Of a stretch of DNA of 64,000 nucleotides, positions 45,033 through 54,451 are shown one piece after another. The stretch is from Salsipaludibacter albus (GTDB lineage: Bacteria > Actinomycetota > Nitriliruptoria > Nitriliruptorales > Nitriliruptoraceae), in assembly GCF_019798055.1 (NCBI RefSeq), contig NZ_JAHOPH010000008.1, forward strand, positions 1-64,000, in the 5' to 3' direction. How positions within the stretch are numbered: position 1 is the stretch's first letter; every line of letters starts with the position of its first letter. The translations under genes and the position numbers were made by a program. A model generated the notes under the pieces. That model saw only the letters and a program-made list of their open reading frames with translations. It was not told the DNA's origin and did no database searches.

Positions 45033-46010
45033 TCAGTACCCCAGGCGGCGGAGCTGCTTCGGGTCGCGCTGCCATTCCTTGGCCACCTTGACGCGGACGT
45101 CGAGGTGGACCTTGGCACCGAACAGGGCCTGGAGCTCGCGGCGGGCCTCGGTGCCGGCGTCACGCAGGGTGGCGCCCCGATGGCCGATGACGATGCCCTT
45201 CTGGCTGTCACGCTCCACGTAGATGCTGGCGTCGATCTCGACCAGCGCGATCTCCCCGGGATCGTCCGGGTCGTCGGGGTCGTCGTCGACCGGGATCTCG
45301 CGGATGTCCTCGACCACGACCGCCACCGAGTGCGGCAACTCGTCACGCAGGCGCCCGAGGTACTTCTCGCGCACCACCTCGGCCACGAACAACCGCTCCG
45401 GCTGGTCCGTGACCAGGTCGGTCGGGAAGATCCGCGGACCCTCCGGCAGGGCGGCCACGATCAGCTCGAGCAGGACGTCGACGTTGAACCCGTCCAGCGC
45501 CGACGTCGGGACGATCTCGGCGTCCGGCACGAGCTCGGCCAACCGCACCAGTTGCGGTGGCAGGGCCGGGTCGCGGCGGACCTGGTCCTCCTTGTTCGCC
45601 ACGGCGAGGACCGGCGCCCGCACCTGGCGCACGACCCTGGCCAGGAACTCGTCACCGCGGCCGATGCCGGCCTCGACGTCGACCAGGAACACCACCACGT
45701 CCACGCCGTCGAGGTGGTCCCGGACCACGTCGTTGAGCCGCCGGGCCAGCAGCGACTGGGGCTTGGCCAGCCCGGGCGTGTCGACGAACACCACCTGGGC
45801 GTCGTCGCGGGTCACCACCCCACGGATCGCGTTGCGGGTGGTGCCGGGCACGTCCGACACGATCGAGACCTTCTCGCCGACCAGCGCGTTGAGCAGGGTC
45901 GACTTGCCCACGTTGGGACGGCCGACCAGGGCGACCAGCCCGCTGCGATGACCGGGTGGCAGGTCCTCGTCCGCCCCGGCCAGGATGGCCTCGAGGTCGA
46001 GCTCGGTCAT
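45033..46010 (-). CDS. era: GTPase Era
   Basis: 325 residues. G1 is GRPNVGKS at residues 30-37, G3 DTPGLAK and G4 NKED (in place of NKxD with usual residues), followed by a C-terminal KH domain with IVIGHRGATLRDAGTEARRELQ. Era binds 16S rRNA and helps assemble the 30S subunit. It carries an acidic insert (DDDPDDPDDPG) near residue 250 that is not usual. Its ATG overlaps the cdd stop (ATGA), so it is the last gene of the phoH-ybeY-CNNM-cdd-era unit. Confidence 0.96.
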   Translation of the reverse strand: MTELDLEAILAGADEDLPPGHRSGLVALVGRPNVGKSTLLNALVGEKVSIVSDVPGTTRNAIRGVVTRDDAQVVFVDTPGLAKPQSLLARRLNDVVRDHLDGVDVVVFLVDVEAGIGRGDEFLARVVRQVRAPVLAVANKEDQVRRDPALPPQLVRLAELVPDAEIVPTSALDGFNVDVLLELIVAALPEGPRIFPTDLVTDQPERLFVAEVVREKYLGRLRDELPHSVAVVVEDIREIPVDDDPDDPDDPGEIALVEIDASIYVERDSQKGIVIGHRGATLRDAGTEARRELQALFGAKVHLDVRVKVAKEWQRDPKQLRRLGY

Positions 46011-46573
46011 GATCCGTCCCCGTTCGTCGGACCGGCGACAGCCGCGGCCGCCGACGGGTCTGCGTCGGCCGACGGGTCGTCGGCGGGTGCGTCGCCGCCG
46101 TCATCTCGCGACCGCGACCCGGCGGCCAGCCGCAACGGACCGAACGCCTCGGGCAGCAGGTCCTCGACCGTCCACCGAGCCAGGTCGCCGTCGCGGCCCC
46201 GAGACACGACCAGGGTCCCGGGGGTGGCGAACTCCGCGATCACTTGGCGGCACGAGCCGCAGGGGGTCAACGGGTCCTCACCGCGACCGGCAACCGCGAC
46301 GACGGCGATGCCGGAGCGATCACCGGCGGCGACCATCGAGCCGATCGCGACCCGCTCGGCACACATGGTCAGCCCGTAGGCGGCGTTCTCGACGTTGACA
46401 CCGTCGTAGGAGTTCCCGTCGGTGGTCACCACGACCGCACCCACCGGGAAGTCGGAGTAGACGGCGTGGGCCCGGGACGACTGCACCCTGGCGCGGTCGA
46501 CCCAGTCCCGCAGGCGACGCCCGTCGACGGGCTCGTCCCCCGCACCGTCGTCCCCGGTTGGCTGGTCGGTCAT
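46007..46573 (-). CDS. cdd: Cytidine deaminase
   Basis: 188 residues. The zinc site is MCAERVAIG (Cys-Ala-Glu) and [13 protein letters not shown], and [17 protein letters not shown] plus [15 protein letters not shown] are typical of small tetrameric enzymes. Turns cytidine and deoxycytidine into uridine forms. It has an extra C-terminal tail of about 45 residues, rich in Ala and Asp, not seen in most family members. Overlaps by four bases with both the CNNM and era genes. Confidence 0.93.
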   Translation of the reverse strand: MTDQPTGDDGAGDEPVDGRRLRDWVDRARVQSSRAHAVYSDFPVGAVVVTTDGNSYDGVNVENAAYGLTMCAERVAIGSMVAAGDRSGIAVVAVAGRGEDPLTPCGSCRQVIAEFATPGTLVVSRGRDGDLARWTVEDLLPEAFGPLRLAAGSRSRDDGGDAPADDPSADADPSAAAAVAGPTNGDGS

Positions 46574-47814
46574 GCACGCACTCCTTCGGTCACCGTGTCG
46601 TCCTGTGCTGCCGGCTCGCGTCGGACCGCAAGCACGCGGGCCACCCGTCGTCCGGTCACCGTCTCGACGTGGAACTCGATGTCGTCCACCTCGACGCGTT
46701 CGCCCGGGGACGGGACCCGCCCGAACGCGGCCACCACCAGGCCACCGACGGTGTCCCAGTCGTCGTCGGGCAGGTTCGTGCCCAGCTGCTCGGCGAGGTC
46801 GTCGACCGGCAGCCGGGCGTCGATGCGCAGGCTGCGCTCGTCGACCACCTCGACCAGCGGGGTCTCGTCGTCGTGCTCGTCGACGATCTCGCCCACGATC
46901 TCCTCGAGGATGTCCTCGATGGTGACCAGCCCCGTGGTCGCGCCGTACTCGTCGACCACCATCGCGATGTGGACCGAGGCCGCCTGCAGCTCCTCGAGCA
47001 GGTCGTCGACCGGCTTGGTCTCCGGCACGAACGCCGCGGGGCGGAGCAGGTCGATCCAGCGACGGCGACGTCCACTCGCGAGTCGCTCCAGCACGTCCTT
47101 GGCGTAGATGATCCCGATCACGTGCTCGCGGTCCTCGCGGTACACCGGCACGCGCGACTTGCCACAGTCGATCAGCAGGGCGACCAGCTCGTCGAAGGTG
47201 GTGTCTGCCTCGACGGTGACCATGTCGGGTCGCGGGACCATGATCTCGCGCACCATCGTGTTCGACAGCTCGAAGATGGCCCGGATCATGGCGCGCTCGT
47301 CGTCCTCGAACGGCTCGGGCTCGTCGCCCTCCATCTCCTCGTCGTCCGGATAGGGGCCCTGGTCGCCACTGGCCCGGACCCGTCCCAGCGCGACCAGCAC
47401 CCCGGCGATCGGCGCCAGCGCGCGGACCAGCCTGCGGGCACCACGGGCCCGCCGGCGACCCGCCGCGATCGGGTCCCGCTGGGCGCGCGTGCGGGGCCCC
47501 ACCTCGGCCAGGACGATCCCGGCCACGACCACGACGACGCCGGCGGCCAGCGCAGCGGGCACCGTGTCGAGCCACAGGTTCGCCAGGAAGTACGCACACA
47601 GCGTGGTGGCGACCCGCACGACGACGGTGGCGAGCAGCGTCGCGTTCAGCGCGGTGCCACGGTGCTCGACCAGCCAGGCCAGCCGGTCGTCACGATCGGC
47701 GCCGGCCCCGACGGCCGTGACCGGGTCGAGCAGGACCAGCACCGTCTCGACACTGGCCAGCCAGGCGCTGGCGGCCAGGCCGACCACCACCGCGACGACC
47801 AGCACCGCCGTCAC
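46570..47814 (-). CDS. CNNM/CorC-family membrane protein with CBS pair
   Basis: 414 residues from a GTG. Three to four N-terminal membrane helices ([37 protein letters not shown]), then a paired CBS domain ([69 protein letters not shown]) and a CorC/HlyC transporter-associated domain at the end ([25 protein letters not shown]). This family is involved in magnesium/cobalt export. It often follows ybeY, as here. Confidence 0.93.
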   Translation of the reverse strand: MTAVLVVAVVVGLAASAWLASVETVLVLLDPVTAVGAGADRDDRLAWLVEHRGTALNATLLATVVVRVATTLCAYFLANLWLDTVPAALAAGVVVVVAGIVLAEVGPRTRAQRDPIAAGRRRARGARRLVRALAPIAGVLVALGRVRASGDQGPYPDDEEMEGDEPEPFEDDERAMIRAIFELSNTMVREIMVPRPDMVTVEADTTFDELVALLIDCGKSRVPVYREDREHVIGIIYAKDVLERLASGRRRRWIDLLRPAAFVPETKPVDDLLEELQAASVHIAMVVDEYGATTGLVTIEDILEEIVGEIVDEHDDETPLVEVVDERSLRIDARLPVDDLAEQLGTNLPDDDWDTVGGLVVAAFGRVPSPGERVEVDDIEFHVETVTGRRVARVLAVRREPAAQDDTVTEGVRA

Positions 47815-47854
47815 GACGTCCCACCCCGTCGGGGCGGGCCGGAGCCCGGTGCGC

Positions 47855-48301
47855 TCATCGGTCGTCCGCGAACGACGCGAGCAGGTCGTCGGTCAGCGAG
47901 AACATCTCGCGCTCGTCGTCGGGCGTCGCATGGTCCATGCCCAGCAGGTGGAGGATGCCGTGGACGACCAGCATCTCGACCTCCTGCTCCCCGGCGCGTC
48001 CGAGCTCGGCCGCCTGGTCGTGGGCGATCCGCGGGCACAGGACGACGTCGCCCAGGATCGCCGGGACGTCGGGCGGCGTCGTGCCGGGCTGGTCGATGGG
48101 GAAGGCCAGGACGTCGGTCGGGCCGGGCTTGCCCATGTGGGTGTCGTTGAGCCCGGCGATGGTGTCGACGTCCACCAGCAGCAGGCTCGTGACCATGTCG
48201 TCGGGCACGCGTCGGTCGGTGAGCACGTGTCGGGCCAGGGCCACCAGCCGCTCGTGGTCGACCTCGACGTCGGACTGCTCGTCGGTCAACTCGACGGTCA
48301 T
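47855..48301 (-). CDS. ybeY: rRNA maturation endonuclease YbeY
   Basis: 148 residues with the zinc site HGILHLLGMDH and the family segments LLLVDVDTIAGLNDTHMGKPGPTDVLAFP and LGDVVLCPRIA. Single-strand endoribonuclease for 16S rRNA 3' processing and 70S quality control. The ATG shares one base with the phoH stop (TGATG). The gap to the CNNM gene is 40 bases. Confidence 0.97.
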   Translation of the reverse strand: MTVELTDEQSDVEVDHERLVALARHVLTDRRVPDDMVTSLLLVDVDTIAGLNDTHMGKPGPTDVLAFPIDQPGTTPPDVPAILGDVVLCPRIAHDQAAELGRAGEQEVEMLVVHGILHLLGMDHATPDDEREMFSLTDDLLASFADDR

Positions 48302-49353
48302 CAGCGTGGATCCGACGTGTCGTCCCGCGCGGACTCGTCGTGGCGCTCGTAGGCCTCCACGATCCGCTGGACGATGTGGTGGCGCACGACGTCGCCGGCC
48401 GTCAGCCGCGCGAAGGCGATCCCGTCGATCCCGTCGAGGATGTCGCGCACGACCCGCAGGCCGGACCGGGTCCCGCCGGGCAGGTCGGTCTGGGAGATGT
48501 CGCCCGTGACCACGGCCTTGGAGTTGAAGCCGATCCGGGTCAGGAACATCTTCATCTGCTCGGGCGTCGTGTTCTGGGCCTCGTCGAGGACGATGAAGGC
48601 GTCGTTGAGGGTGCGACCACGCATGTAGGCGAGCGGGGCCACCTCGATGGTCCCGCGATCGACGTGGTCGACCAGCTCCTCGGTGTCCATCATGTCGCGC
48701 AGGGCGTCCCACAACGGCTTGAGGTACGGGTCGATCTTCTCGTGCAGGGTCCCGGGCAGGAACCCGAGTCGCTCGCCGGCCTCGACCGCGGGACGGGTCA
48801 GCACCAGCCGGTTGACCTGGCGGGCACGCAGCGCCTGGACGGCCATGGCCATGGCGAGGTAGGTCTTGCCGGTCCCGGCCGGACCGATCCCGAACACCAC
48901 CGTGTTGGCCCGGATGTCGTCGAGGTAGCGCTTCTGGCCGATGGTCTTGGGCCGGATGGTGCGTCCACGGTGGGTCAGCAGGGCCTCGGACAGCACGGCG
49001 GCCGGGGTGAGGTCGTCGTCGGTGTCGTCGGTGACCATGCGCAGGACCTGGCGCACGGTGGGCTCGTCCAGCCCGTGGCCGGAGTCCAGCATGTCGAGGA
49101 GCTCGCGGAAGGCCGTCATGGCGGCATCGACCGTGTCCGGTGCACCGGACACGGTGATGGCGTTGCCCCGGACGTGGATGTCGGCGTCGAGCGTGTCGGC
49201 GACCAGGTCGAGCAGGCGGTCACCGGGCCCGAGCAGCGCGACCATGTCCTGGTCGCCGGGCACGTCGAGCCGGGCCGTCGTGGAGTCCGTGGTCGGGCCA
49301 GGGGTCGAGCCAGGGGGCGAGGCGTGGGGGGCGGTGGCGGCGGATTCGCTCAC
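48301..49353 (-). CDS. phoH: PhoH-family ATPase
   Basis: About 350 residues. Walker A is FGIGPAGTGKTYLAMA, Walker B FIVLDEAQNTT, and RPAVEAGERLGFLPGTLHEKIDPYL is the family signature. A KH-like N-terminal segment is present (DLVADTLDADIHVRGNAITVSG). Start could be the GTG at 49353 (chosen) or at 49383; both have weak Shine-Dalgarno. Conserved partner of ybeY; PhoH is thought to act in RNA metabolism. The first about 35 residues are a low-complexity Ser/Thr/Pro region. Confidence 0.95.
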   Translation of the reverse strand: MSESAATAPHASPPGSTPGPTTDSTTARLDVPGDQDMVALLGPGDRLLDLVADTLDADIHVRGNAITVSGAPDTVDAAMTAFRELLDMLDSGHGLDEPTVRQVLRMVTDDTDDDLTPAAVLSEALLTHRGRTIRPKTIGQKRYLDDIRANTVVFGIGPAGTGKTYLAMAMAVQALRARQVNRLVLTRPAVEAGERLGFLPGTLHEKIDPYLKPLWDALRDMMDTEELVDHVDRGTIEVAPLAYMRGRTLNDAFIVLDEAQNTTPEQMKMFLTRIGFNSKAVVTGDISQTDLPGGTRSGLRVVRDILDGIDGIAFARLTAGDVVRHHIVQRIVEAYERHDESARDDTSDPR

Positions 49354-49539
49354 GCAGCCGCCGCCGGGTCGGGCGTGGTGCACACGAAGATCAGGTGGCC
49401 TTGCTCGGAAGCAGGAGTGTTCGGCCTTCTGCAGGGTAGCGCCGTGGACGGCGCCGGCACCGGGCCGACGCCCACCTCCGGCCCCCGCCGCACGGACGCC
49501 GCCCCCGGACCGGGCGAGGGCTGCCGACGGCCCGGGTCG

Positions 49540-50298
49540 TCACCGGGCAGACATCCGTCCGGTGCCGGCGGCCACGACCCCCGCGAGCACCAACCCGGCG
49601 TGCTCGGTCCGCAGCACGGTCGGGCCCAGGGTCACCCCGGTCGCACCCACGGCCACCAGGTCGGCGACCTCGTCCTCGGCCAGGCCACCCTCCGGCCCGA
49701 CCACGAGCACGATCCGCTCGGGGAGGTCGGCCGGCAGCGCGTCCAGGGGCGACCGCTCGCTCGACGGATCGGCGACCAGGACGCACGTGCCTGCATCGGT
49801 CGACGTGGGTGCCGACGACGCCAGGTCGGCGACGAGCTCGGCCAGCTCGACCGGACCCTCCACGCGCGGGCGGTGTGACCGGCGGGACTGGGTGCAGGCG
49901 GCGTCGGCGACGGACCGCCAGCGTTCGCGCACCCGCTCGGCCTTGCCGGAGAGGTCGACCTGCGTGCGGCGGGTCGTCACGGCGGTGACGGCGTCGACAC
50001 CGGCCTCGGTCAGCATCCGCACGACCTCGTCGTGCTTGCGCTGCTTGCCGAGCGCCTGCCACACCTCCAGGACCGGGCCACGCGCTGGCCGGTCGGTGAC
50101 GGACCGGACGACCAGGGAGTGACCGTCGCGGACCGCCGCGACCTCGCGGCCGGTGCCGTCGCTGGCCGTGACCTCGGTGCCGTCACGGTGGCGCCGGACC
50201 CGCACGAGGTGGTGGTGCTGGTCGTCGTCGAGGGCCACGACACTGCCCGGGACCGCGTCGGCCAGGGCGTTGTCGGCGAGCAGGACGTAGGGGGTCAC
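49540..50298 (-). CDS. rsmE: 16S rRNA m3U1498 methyltransferase
   Basis: 252 residues. The SPOUT knot motifs IVLVVGPEGGL and TLGPTVLRTEHAGL are exact, and WQALGKQRKHDEVVRMLTEAGVDAV and a PUA-like N-terminus complete it. Methylates U1498 (E. coli numbering) of 16S rRNA using AdoMet. GTG start, 16 bases downstream of dnaJ, so probably in one unit with hrcA-dnaJ. A 186-base gap separates it from phoH; I see only a TACCCT hexamer on the minus strand near 49433 there, which may be the phoH promoter. Confidence 0.96.
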   Translation of the reverse strand: MTPYVLLADNALADAVPGSVVALDDDQHHHLVRVRRHRDGTEVTASDGTGREVAAVRDGHSLVVRSVTDRPARGPVLEVWQALGKQRKHDEVVRMLTEAGVDAVTAVTTRRTQVDLSGKAERVRERWRSVADAACTQSRRSHRPRVEGPVELAELVADLASSAPTSTDAGTCVLVADPSSERSPLDALPADLPERIVLVVGPEGGLAEDEVADLVAVGATGVTLGPTVLRTEHAGLVLAGVVAAGTGRMSAR

Positions 50299-50314
50299 CG
50301 GTCGACCAGCGCGA

Positions 50315-51439
50315 TCAGGAGAAGGCGCGCCGGAGCCGGCCGAACAGCCCGGACGCCCCAGGGGCGTCCTCGCCGCGGATGGCGGCGAAGCGTTCGAGCA
50401 GCTCGGTCTGCTCGTCGGTGAGGTTGCGGGGGACCTCCAGCCGGACGGTCAGGCGGATGTCGCCCCGGCTGCCCCCGCCGGTCGCGGGCAGGCCGCGTCG
50501 GCGGATGGTCAGCACGCTGCCGGGCTGGGTGCCGGCCGGCACGTCCAGGTCGGTGTCCCCGTCGAGGGTCGGCACGGTCAGCGTGGCACCGAGGGCGGCC
50601 TGCGAGAACGGCAGGACGACCTCGCCCAGCAGGGTGCGGCCGTCCCGTTCGTAGATCTCGTGGTCGGCGATCCGCACCTCGACGTAGAGGTCTCCGGGCC
50701 GCCCGCCGTTGCGACCGGCCTCGCCCGATCCGGTGACGCGGAGGCGGTCGCCGTCGCTGATGCCGGCCGGGATCTCGACGGTGATCGACGAGGTGTCCAT
50801 GGCCCGTCCCTCGCCCTCGCAGGTCGGGCACGGGTCGGCGACGACCGAGCCGGTCCCACGGCAGGCCGCGCACGGGACCGCGGTGGCGAGCTGGCCGAAG
50901 GCGGTGCGCACGACCTGCTGGACCTGGCCCTGGCCGTTGCAGGCCTCGCAGGTGACGGGTCCACGGCCCGACGCCGAGCCGGAGCCGTCGCAGTCCGGGC
51001 ACGTGCCGGGCACCTCGACCTCGACGGTGCGGCTCAGGCCGGTGAGCACGTCGGCGAGCTCGATCTCGGTGCGGACCAGGACGTCGCGGCCCTGGCTGGA
51101 GCGTTGGCGGGCGCGCCGGGGCTGCTCGCCGAAGGCCTGCCCGAAGAAGGCGTCGATGACGTCGCCGATGCCACCGAAGCCGGCGCCCTGTCCCCCGGAG
51201 AACCCGAACGGGTCCTGGGCCCGGCGGCCGTTGGGCGTACCGTCGTCGCCGAAGCGGTCGTAGCGAGCCCGGGCCTGTGCGTCGGACAGCACCTGGTAGG
51301 CGTGCTGGACCTGCTTGAACTCCTCCTCGTCACCACCGGCGTCGGGATGCGCCGACCGGGCGCGGGCCCGGTAGGCCTTCTTGATCTCGGCCTCCGACGC
51401 GTCACGGGACACGCCGAGCTTCTCGTAGAGGTCAGTCAT
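50315..51439 (-). CDS. dnaJ: Chaperone DnaJ
   Basis: 374 residues. J domain with HPD ([13 protein letters not shown]), Gly/Phe-rich linker ([15 protein letters not shown]), four CxxC zinc repeats (CPDC, CEAC, CAAC, CPTC) and the C-terminal substrate-binding fold. Co-chaperone stimulating DnaK ATPase; this copy follows hrcA, a common second dnaJ arrangement. The ATG at 51439 lacks a clear Shine-Dalgarno, so it may depend on translation from the hrcA mRNA. Confidence 0.97.
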   Translation of the reverse strand: MTDLYEKLGVSRDASEAEIKKAYRARARSAHPDAGGDEEEFKQVQHAYQVLSDAQARARYDRFGDDGTPNGRRAQDPFGFSGGQGAGFGGIGDVIDAFFGQAFGEQPRRARQRSSQGRDVLVRTEIELADVLTGLSRTVEVEVPGTCPDCDGSGSASGRGPVTCEACNGQGQVQQVVRTAFGQLATAVPCAACRGTGSVVADPCPTCEGEGRAMDTSSITVEIPAGISDGDRLRVTGSGEAGRNGGRPGDLYVEVRIADHEIYERDGRTLLGEVVLPFSQAALGATLTVPTLDGDTDLDVPAGTQPGSVLTIRRRGLPATGGGSRGDIRLTVRLEVPRNLTDEQTELLERFAAIRGEDAPGASGLFGRLRRAFS

Positions 51440-51557
51440 CGCGGCATTCGTGGTGGAGGAGGAGACAGGCAGGAACCGGCGCCGATCGGCACCGGACACC
51501 CGATGGTATTGAGTCGCACGCGGCGACGGCCAGCCGCCACCCCGGCGCGTGGGCGGC

Positions 51558-52610
51558 TCAGCTCGACAGGTCGGCGAGCGTGGCCTGGAGCTGCTCGGCG
51601 ACCGCGCCGACGGTCGCCAGCACGTTGACGTAGTCCATCCTCGTCGGCCCCAGCACCCCCAGGGCACCGGCCGAGACCAGTTGGTAGCGCTGCGCCACCA
51701 GCGAGGTGGACTCGAGGTCGGCGAGCTCGTGCTCCTGGCCGATCCGCACGACCGGCGAGTCCTCGTCCCCGGCCGAGGTGTCCAGCACCCGGGCCAGGGT
51801 CGACTGTTCGTCGAGCAGGGCCAGCACCCGGGACAGGTCGTTGCGTGGCAGCCCCTCGGTGGCCAGCGACGCGCGGCCGGACACCAGCATGCGCGTCACC
51901 GCCTCGTCGGCGACCGAGGACGCGGCGACCGCGGCGACCGCGGACAGCACGCTGCGCAGCTCGGCGGGCGCCTCGTCGACCAGGCCGGAGACGAGTTCGG
52001 CGATCTCGCCCATCGGACGGCCGACCAGCCGGGGGCGAAGTGCCTCGCGGACCCGGGTCACGTCGTCGTCGCTGGTGGCCTCGCCGAGCTCGAGCACCCG
52101 CTTGGTGACCGACCCGGTGTCGGACACCAGCAGCAGCAGGGCCGAGTGCGGGGTCAGGGAGACCAGCTCGACCAGTTTCAGCCGGGCGTCGTCGAACACC
52201 GGCGCGATCACCAGCGAGACGAGCCGGGTGAGCTGGCTGAGCACGGTCGTGGTGCGGTCGAGCAGGTCGTCGACGTCGGTGGCGGCCGACAGGAGCTGGC
52301 CCACCAGCTCGCGCTGGCTGGTCTCGATGCTGCTGTGACGGGCCGTCTCGCGCAGCATCTCGACGAACGCGCGGTAGCCGGCGTCGGTCGGCACCCGGCC
52401 GGCGGAGGTGTGGGGCGCGCGGATGAGGCCGAGGTCGTCGAGCACCACCATCTCGTTGCGCACGGTCGCGGCCGAGCAGTCCAGGCCGGCGACCGCAACC
52501 ACGCGAGCCGACCCGACCGGCTCGCCGCCGGCGATGTACTCGGTGACGATCGCACGCAGGATCAACTGCTTGCGCTCGTCCAGGTCCAGGGCGATCCCGT
52601 CGTCGTGCAT
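51558..52610 (-). CDS. hrcA: Heat-inducible transcription repressor HrcA
   Basis: 350 residues. The N-terminal winged helix has [43 protein letters not shown], the HrcA signature. The rest is the GAF-like domain with the C-terminal [14 protein letters not shown] segment. Represses class I heat-shock genes through CIRCE sites. ATG preceded by GAGGAGC. I see no CIRCE element (TTAGCACTC-N9-GAGTGCTAA) in the 180 bases upstream, so its own control may differ. Confidence 0.97.
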   Translation of the reverse strand: MHDDGIALDLDERKQLILRAIVTEYIAGGEPVGSARVVAVAGLDCSAATVRNEMVVLDDLGLIRAPHTSAGRVPTDAGYRAFVEMLRETARHSSIETSQRELVGQLLSAATDVDDLLDRTTTVLSQLTRLVSLVIAPVFDDARLKLVELVSLTPHSALLLLVSDTGSVTKRVLELGEATSDDDVTRVREALRPRLVGRPMGEIAELVSGLVDEAPAELRSVLSAVAAVAASSVADEAVTRMLVSGRASLATEGLPRNDLSRVLALLDEQSTLARVLDTSAGDEDSPVVRIGQEHELADLESTSLVAQRYQLVSAGALGVLGPTRMDYVNVLATVGAVAEQLQATLADLSS

Positions 52611-52790
52611 CGTTGCTCCTCGCCGACGGCCATCGTAACCGTCGCTCGACGACGTTCCCCGGTGGCGGCGTGCCGGCGGTCGGCGGGACGGCGAGCGGGC
52701 GCGAGCGCCGGGGTGGGGCGGATTTCCCGATCGGGCCTTCGCACCGCACCAGTCGATCCCCTACCGTCCCTGCGAAGGAAGGAGCCCACC

Positions 52791-53213
52791 ATGAGTCAAC
52801 AGGGATCGCCGCGTTCCGGCGGGTCCGGCGGCGGGTCGGAGAACCCGGCCGAGGCCATCACCCGGATCGTCGGCCACCTCACCACGCTGGTGAGCCAGGA
52901 GATCGCGCTCGTCAAGGCCCAGCTGTCCGAGGCCGCCGCCCACTTCGGCAAGGCGGCCGGTGCCGGCGGGGCCGCGGCCGTGCTGGCGCTGTACATGGTC
53001 GGGTTCTTCGGCGTGGCCGGGGCCCTGGGCCTCACCCGGGTCGTCCCCGACTGGGCGGCGTACCTGATCGTCGGGGGCGTGTTCCTGCTCCTGACGCTGA
53101 TCGCGCTGCTCATCGCTCGTTCGCAGGCCACCAAGGGGTCTTCCGCCCCGAGCGTGGCGACCGACAAGATCAAGGAGGACGCCGCATGGGCAAGGCAACA
53201 GATCAAGCGCTGA
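52791..53213 (+). CDS. Phage-holin-family (DUF1469) membrane protein
   Basis: 140 residues. A Gly/Ser-rich N-terminus, then an amphipathic helix (LTTLVSQEIALVKAQLSEAAAHFG) and two membrane helices (GGAAAVLALYMVGFFGVAGAL and AAYLIVGGVFLLLTLIALLIA). Matches the DUF1469/Holin_X family, which is not phage-derived in actinobacteria. ATG with GGAGG-type site upstream and TACCGT (52773-52778) as a likely -10. Ends 28 bases inside the next gene, so translation is coupled. Confidence 0.88.
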   Translation: MSQQGSPRSGGSGGGSENPAEAITRIVGHLTTLVSQEIALVKAQLSEAAAHFGKAAGAGGAAAVLALYMVGFFGVAGALGLTRVVPDWAAYLIVGGVFLLLTLIALLIARSQATKGSSAPSVATDKIKEDAAWARQQIKR

Positions 53214-53635
53214 GTGACATCGAGCAGACCAAGGCCGCACTCGAGCGCGACGTCAACGCCCTGGTCGACTCGGTGCCCGACGTCGTGACCGAGATGGCCG
53301 GCCAGGCGGCCGGCAACATCGGACCCAAGGTGCTCGGTGGCCTCGGAGCCGTCGTCGCCGCCGGGTTCGGGCTCAAGAAGGCCTCCTCGGGTCGCAAGAA
53401 GAAGGCCGCGACGAACGCCGAGCGCCAGTCGGCACGGATCCAGGCCGAGGAACTGGCCCGGGCGTTCGGCACGACCGCCACCAACCAGCCCGCCGCGGGC
53501 GGGCCGCTGGCACCACCGCCCCCACCTCCCGAGGACGACGACTCCGACGGTGGCGGCTCGGGCAAGGTCGGCCTCGTGCTGGTGCTGGCCATCGCCGCCG
53601 GCGCCGCCGCCGCCTACTTCGCCGGCCGCCGCTAG
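53186..53635 (+). CDS. DUF3618-family protein with C-terminal membrane anchor
   Basis: 149 residues. The N-terminal DUF3618 helix (SDIEQTKAALERDVNALVDSV) is followed by a Lys-rich segment, a Pro/Asp hinge and one C-terminal membrane helix (GLVLVLAIAAGAAAAYFA). Family members usually sit next to DUF1469 proteins, as here, and are thought to act at the cell envelope; function unknown. Starts inside the DUF1469 gene with AAGGAGG upstream. A terminator follows. Confidence 0.88.
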   Translation: MGKATDQALSDIEQTKAALERDVNALVDSVPDVVTEMAGQAAGNIGPKVLGGLGAVVAAGFGLKKASSGRKKKAATNAERQSARIQAEELARAFGTTATNQPAAGGPLAPPPPPPEDDDSDGGGSGKVGLVLVLAIAAGAAAAYFAGRR

Positions 53636-53652
53636 ACACGATCGCCTGACGG

Positions 53653-53680
53653 AACCCCGTGGGATCCTTCCACGGGGTTT
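53653..53680. terminator. Hairpin terminator between convergent genes
   Basis: AACCCCGTGG/CCACGGGGTT, ten perfect pairs around a 7-base loop, followed by T. Lies 18 bases after the DUF3618 stop and just past the stop of the opposing DUF1269-like gene, so it can act on both strands. Confidence 0.8.
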
Positions 53681-53701
53681 CGTCGTTGCAGGAGGAGCGG
53701 G

Positions 53702-54373
53702 TCAGGGTCCCCAGGGGTCCACGGCGAAGCGCTCCCGCAGCTTGTCGGCGAACTCCGGGTCGCCGGTGGACGTCAGCAGGGTGGCCGGGAACCTCGACGC
53801 CTCGTGGAGGACGCGCATCTGGTGACAGTCCTCGACCAGCAGGAACAGGGCGGCCTCGCCGTCCCCGAGCTGCTCACCCCACTGCTTCATCTCGTCGTCG
53901 TTGATGCCCTTGTCCCGCAGCTTGGCGAACAACCCACCCGCTGCCGCCCCGATCGCCATCCCGACCAGCGCACCACCGCCGGGCACGAACATCCCGGCGA
54001 GCAGGCCGACCCAGCTGCCGGACATGGCCCCCTGCACGGTCGACATCTCGCGGGTCTGGGTGATGCGGATCCGGCCCCGCCCGTCCCGGACGACGATCGC
54101 GGCGTCGTCCAGCTTGAGACGCTTGTGGGACTGCATGCGCATGGCGGCGAGCAGGGCCTCCTGGGCCATGACGGGGTCGGCGAACCGGAACGCCCACAGG
54201 TCGGCGGTGACCCCCTCGGCCGCGGTCGTGACCGGCTCCACCGCCGGTGCGGGGGGCGGTCCGTCCATGCTCGGTGCAGCAGGCGGCCGGTCGCCAGGCT
54301 CGGGACGGTCCCCGTCGTGGTCCGGCCGGTCGTCGGTTCGGCCGACCGGCGGGGGAAGGTGGTCACCCATCAT
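53702..54373 (-). CDS. DUF1269-like protein with glycine-zipper segment
   Basis: 223 residues; ATG at 54373 is preferred because GAGG lies six bases before it. The first about 60 residues are a Pro/Asp-rich linker. The following part (VTADLWAFRFADPVMAQEALLAAM, DDAAIVVRDGRGRIRITQTREM, GSWVGLLAGMFVPGGGALVGMAIGAAAGGLFAKLRDKGI) matches DUF1269, whose glycine-rich segment may insert in or lie on the membrane. Then FLLVEDCHQMRVLHEASRFPATLL. Function unknown. Confidence 0.78.
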   Translation of the reverse strand: MMGDHLPPPVGRTDDRPDHDGDRPEPGDRPPAAPSMDGPPPAPAVEPVTTAAEGVTADLWAFRFADPVMAQEALLAAMRMQSHKRLKLDDAAIVVRDGRGRIRITQTREMSTVQGAMSGSWVGLLAGMFVPGGGALVGMAIGAAAGGLFAKLRDKGINDDEMKQWGEQLGDGEAALFLLVEDCHQMRVLHEASRFPATLLTSTGDPEFADKLRERFAVDPWGP

Positions 54374-54451
54374 GTGCATCCTCGTCGTGGTCGAGCCTAT
54401 GGCCGGCACCCGGCAGGACGATGGCCGGCTGCCTGGGTCCACGGCACGCGA

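Noticed and set aside
52791-53213. Prophage holin
   Set aside because: DUF1469 proteins are called phage-holin family by name, but here it sits with DUF3618 in a normal chromosomal pair without phage genes.
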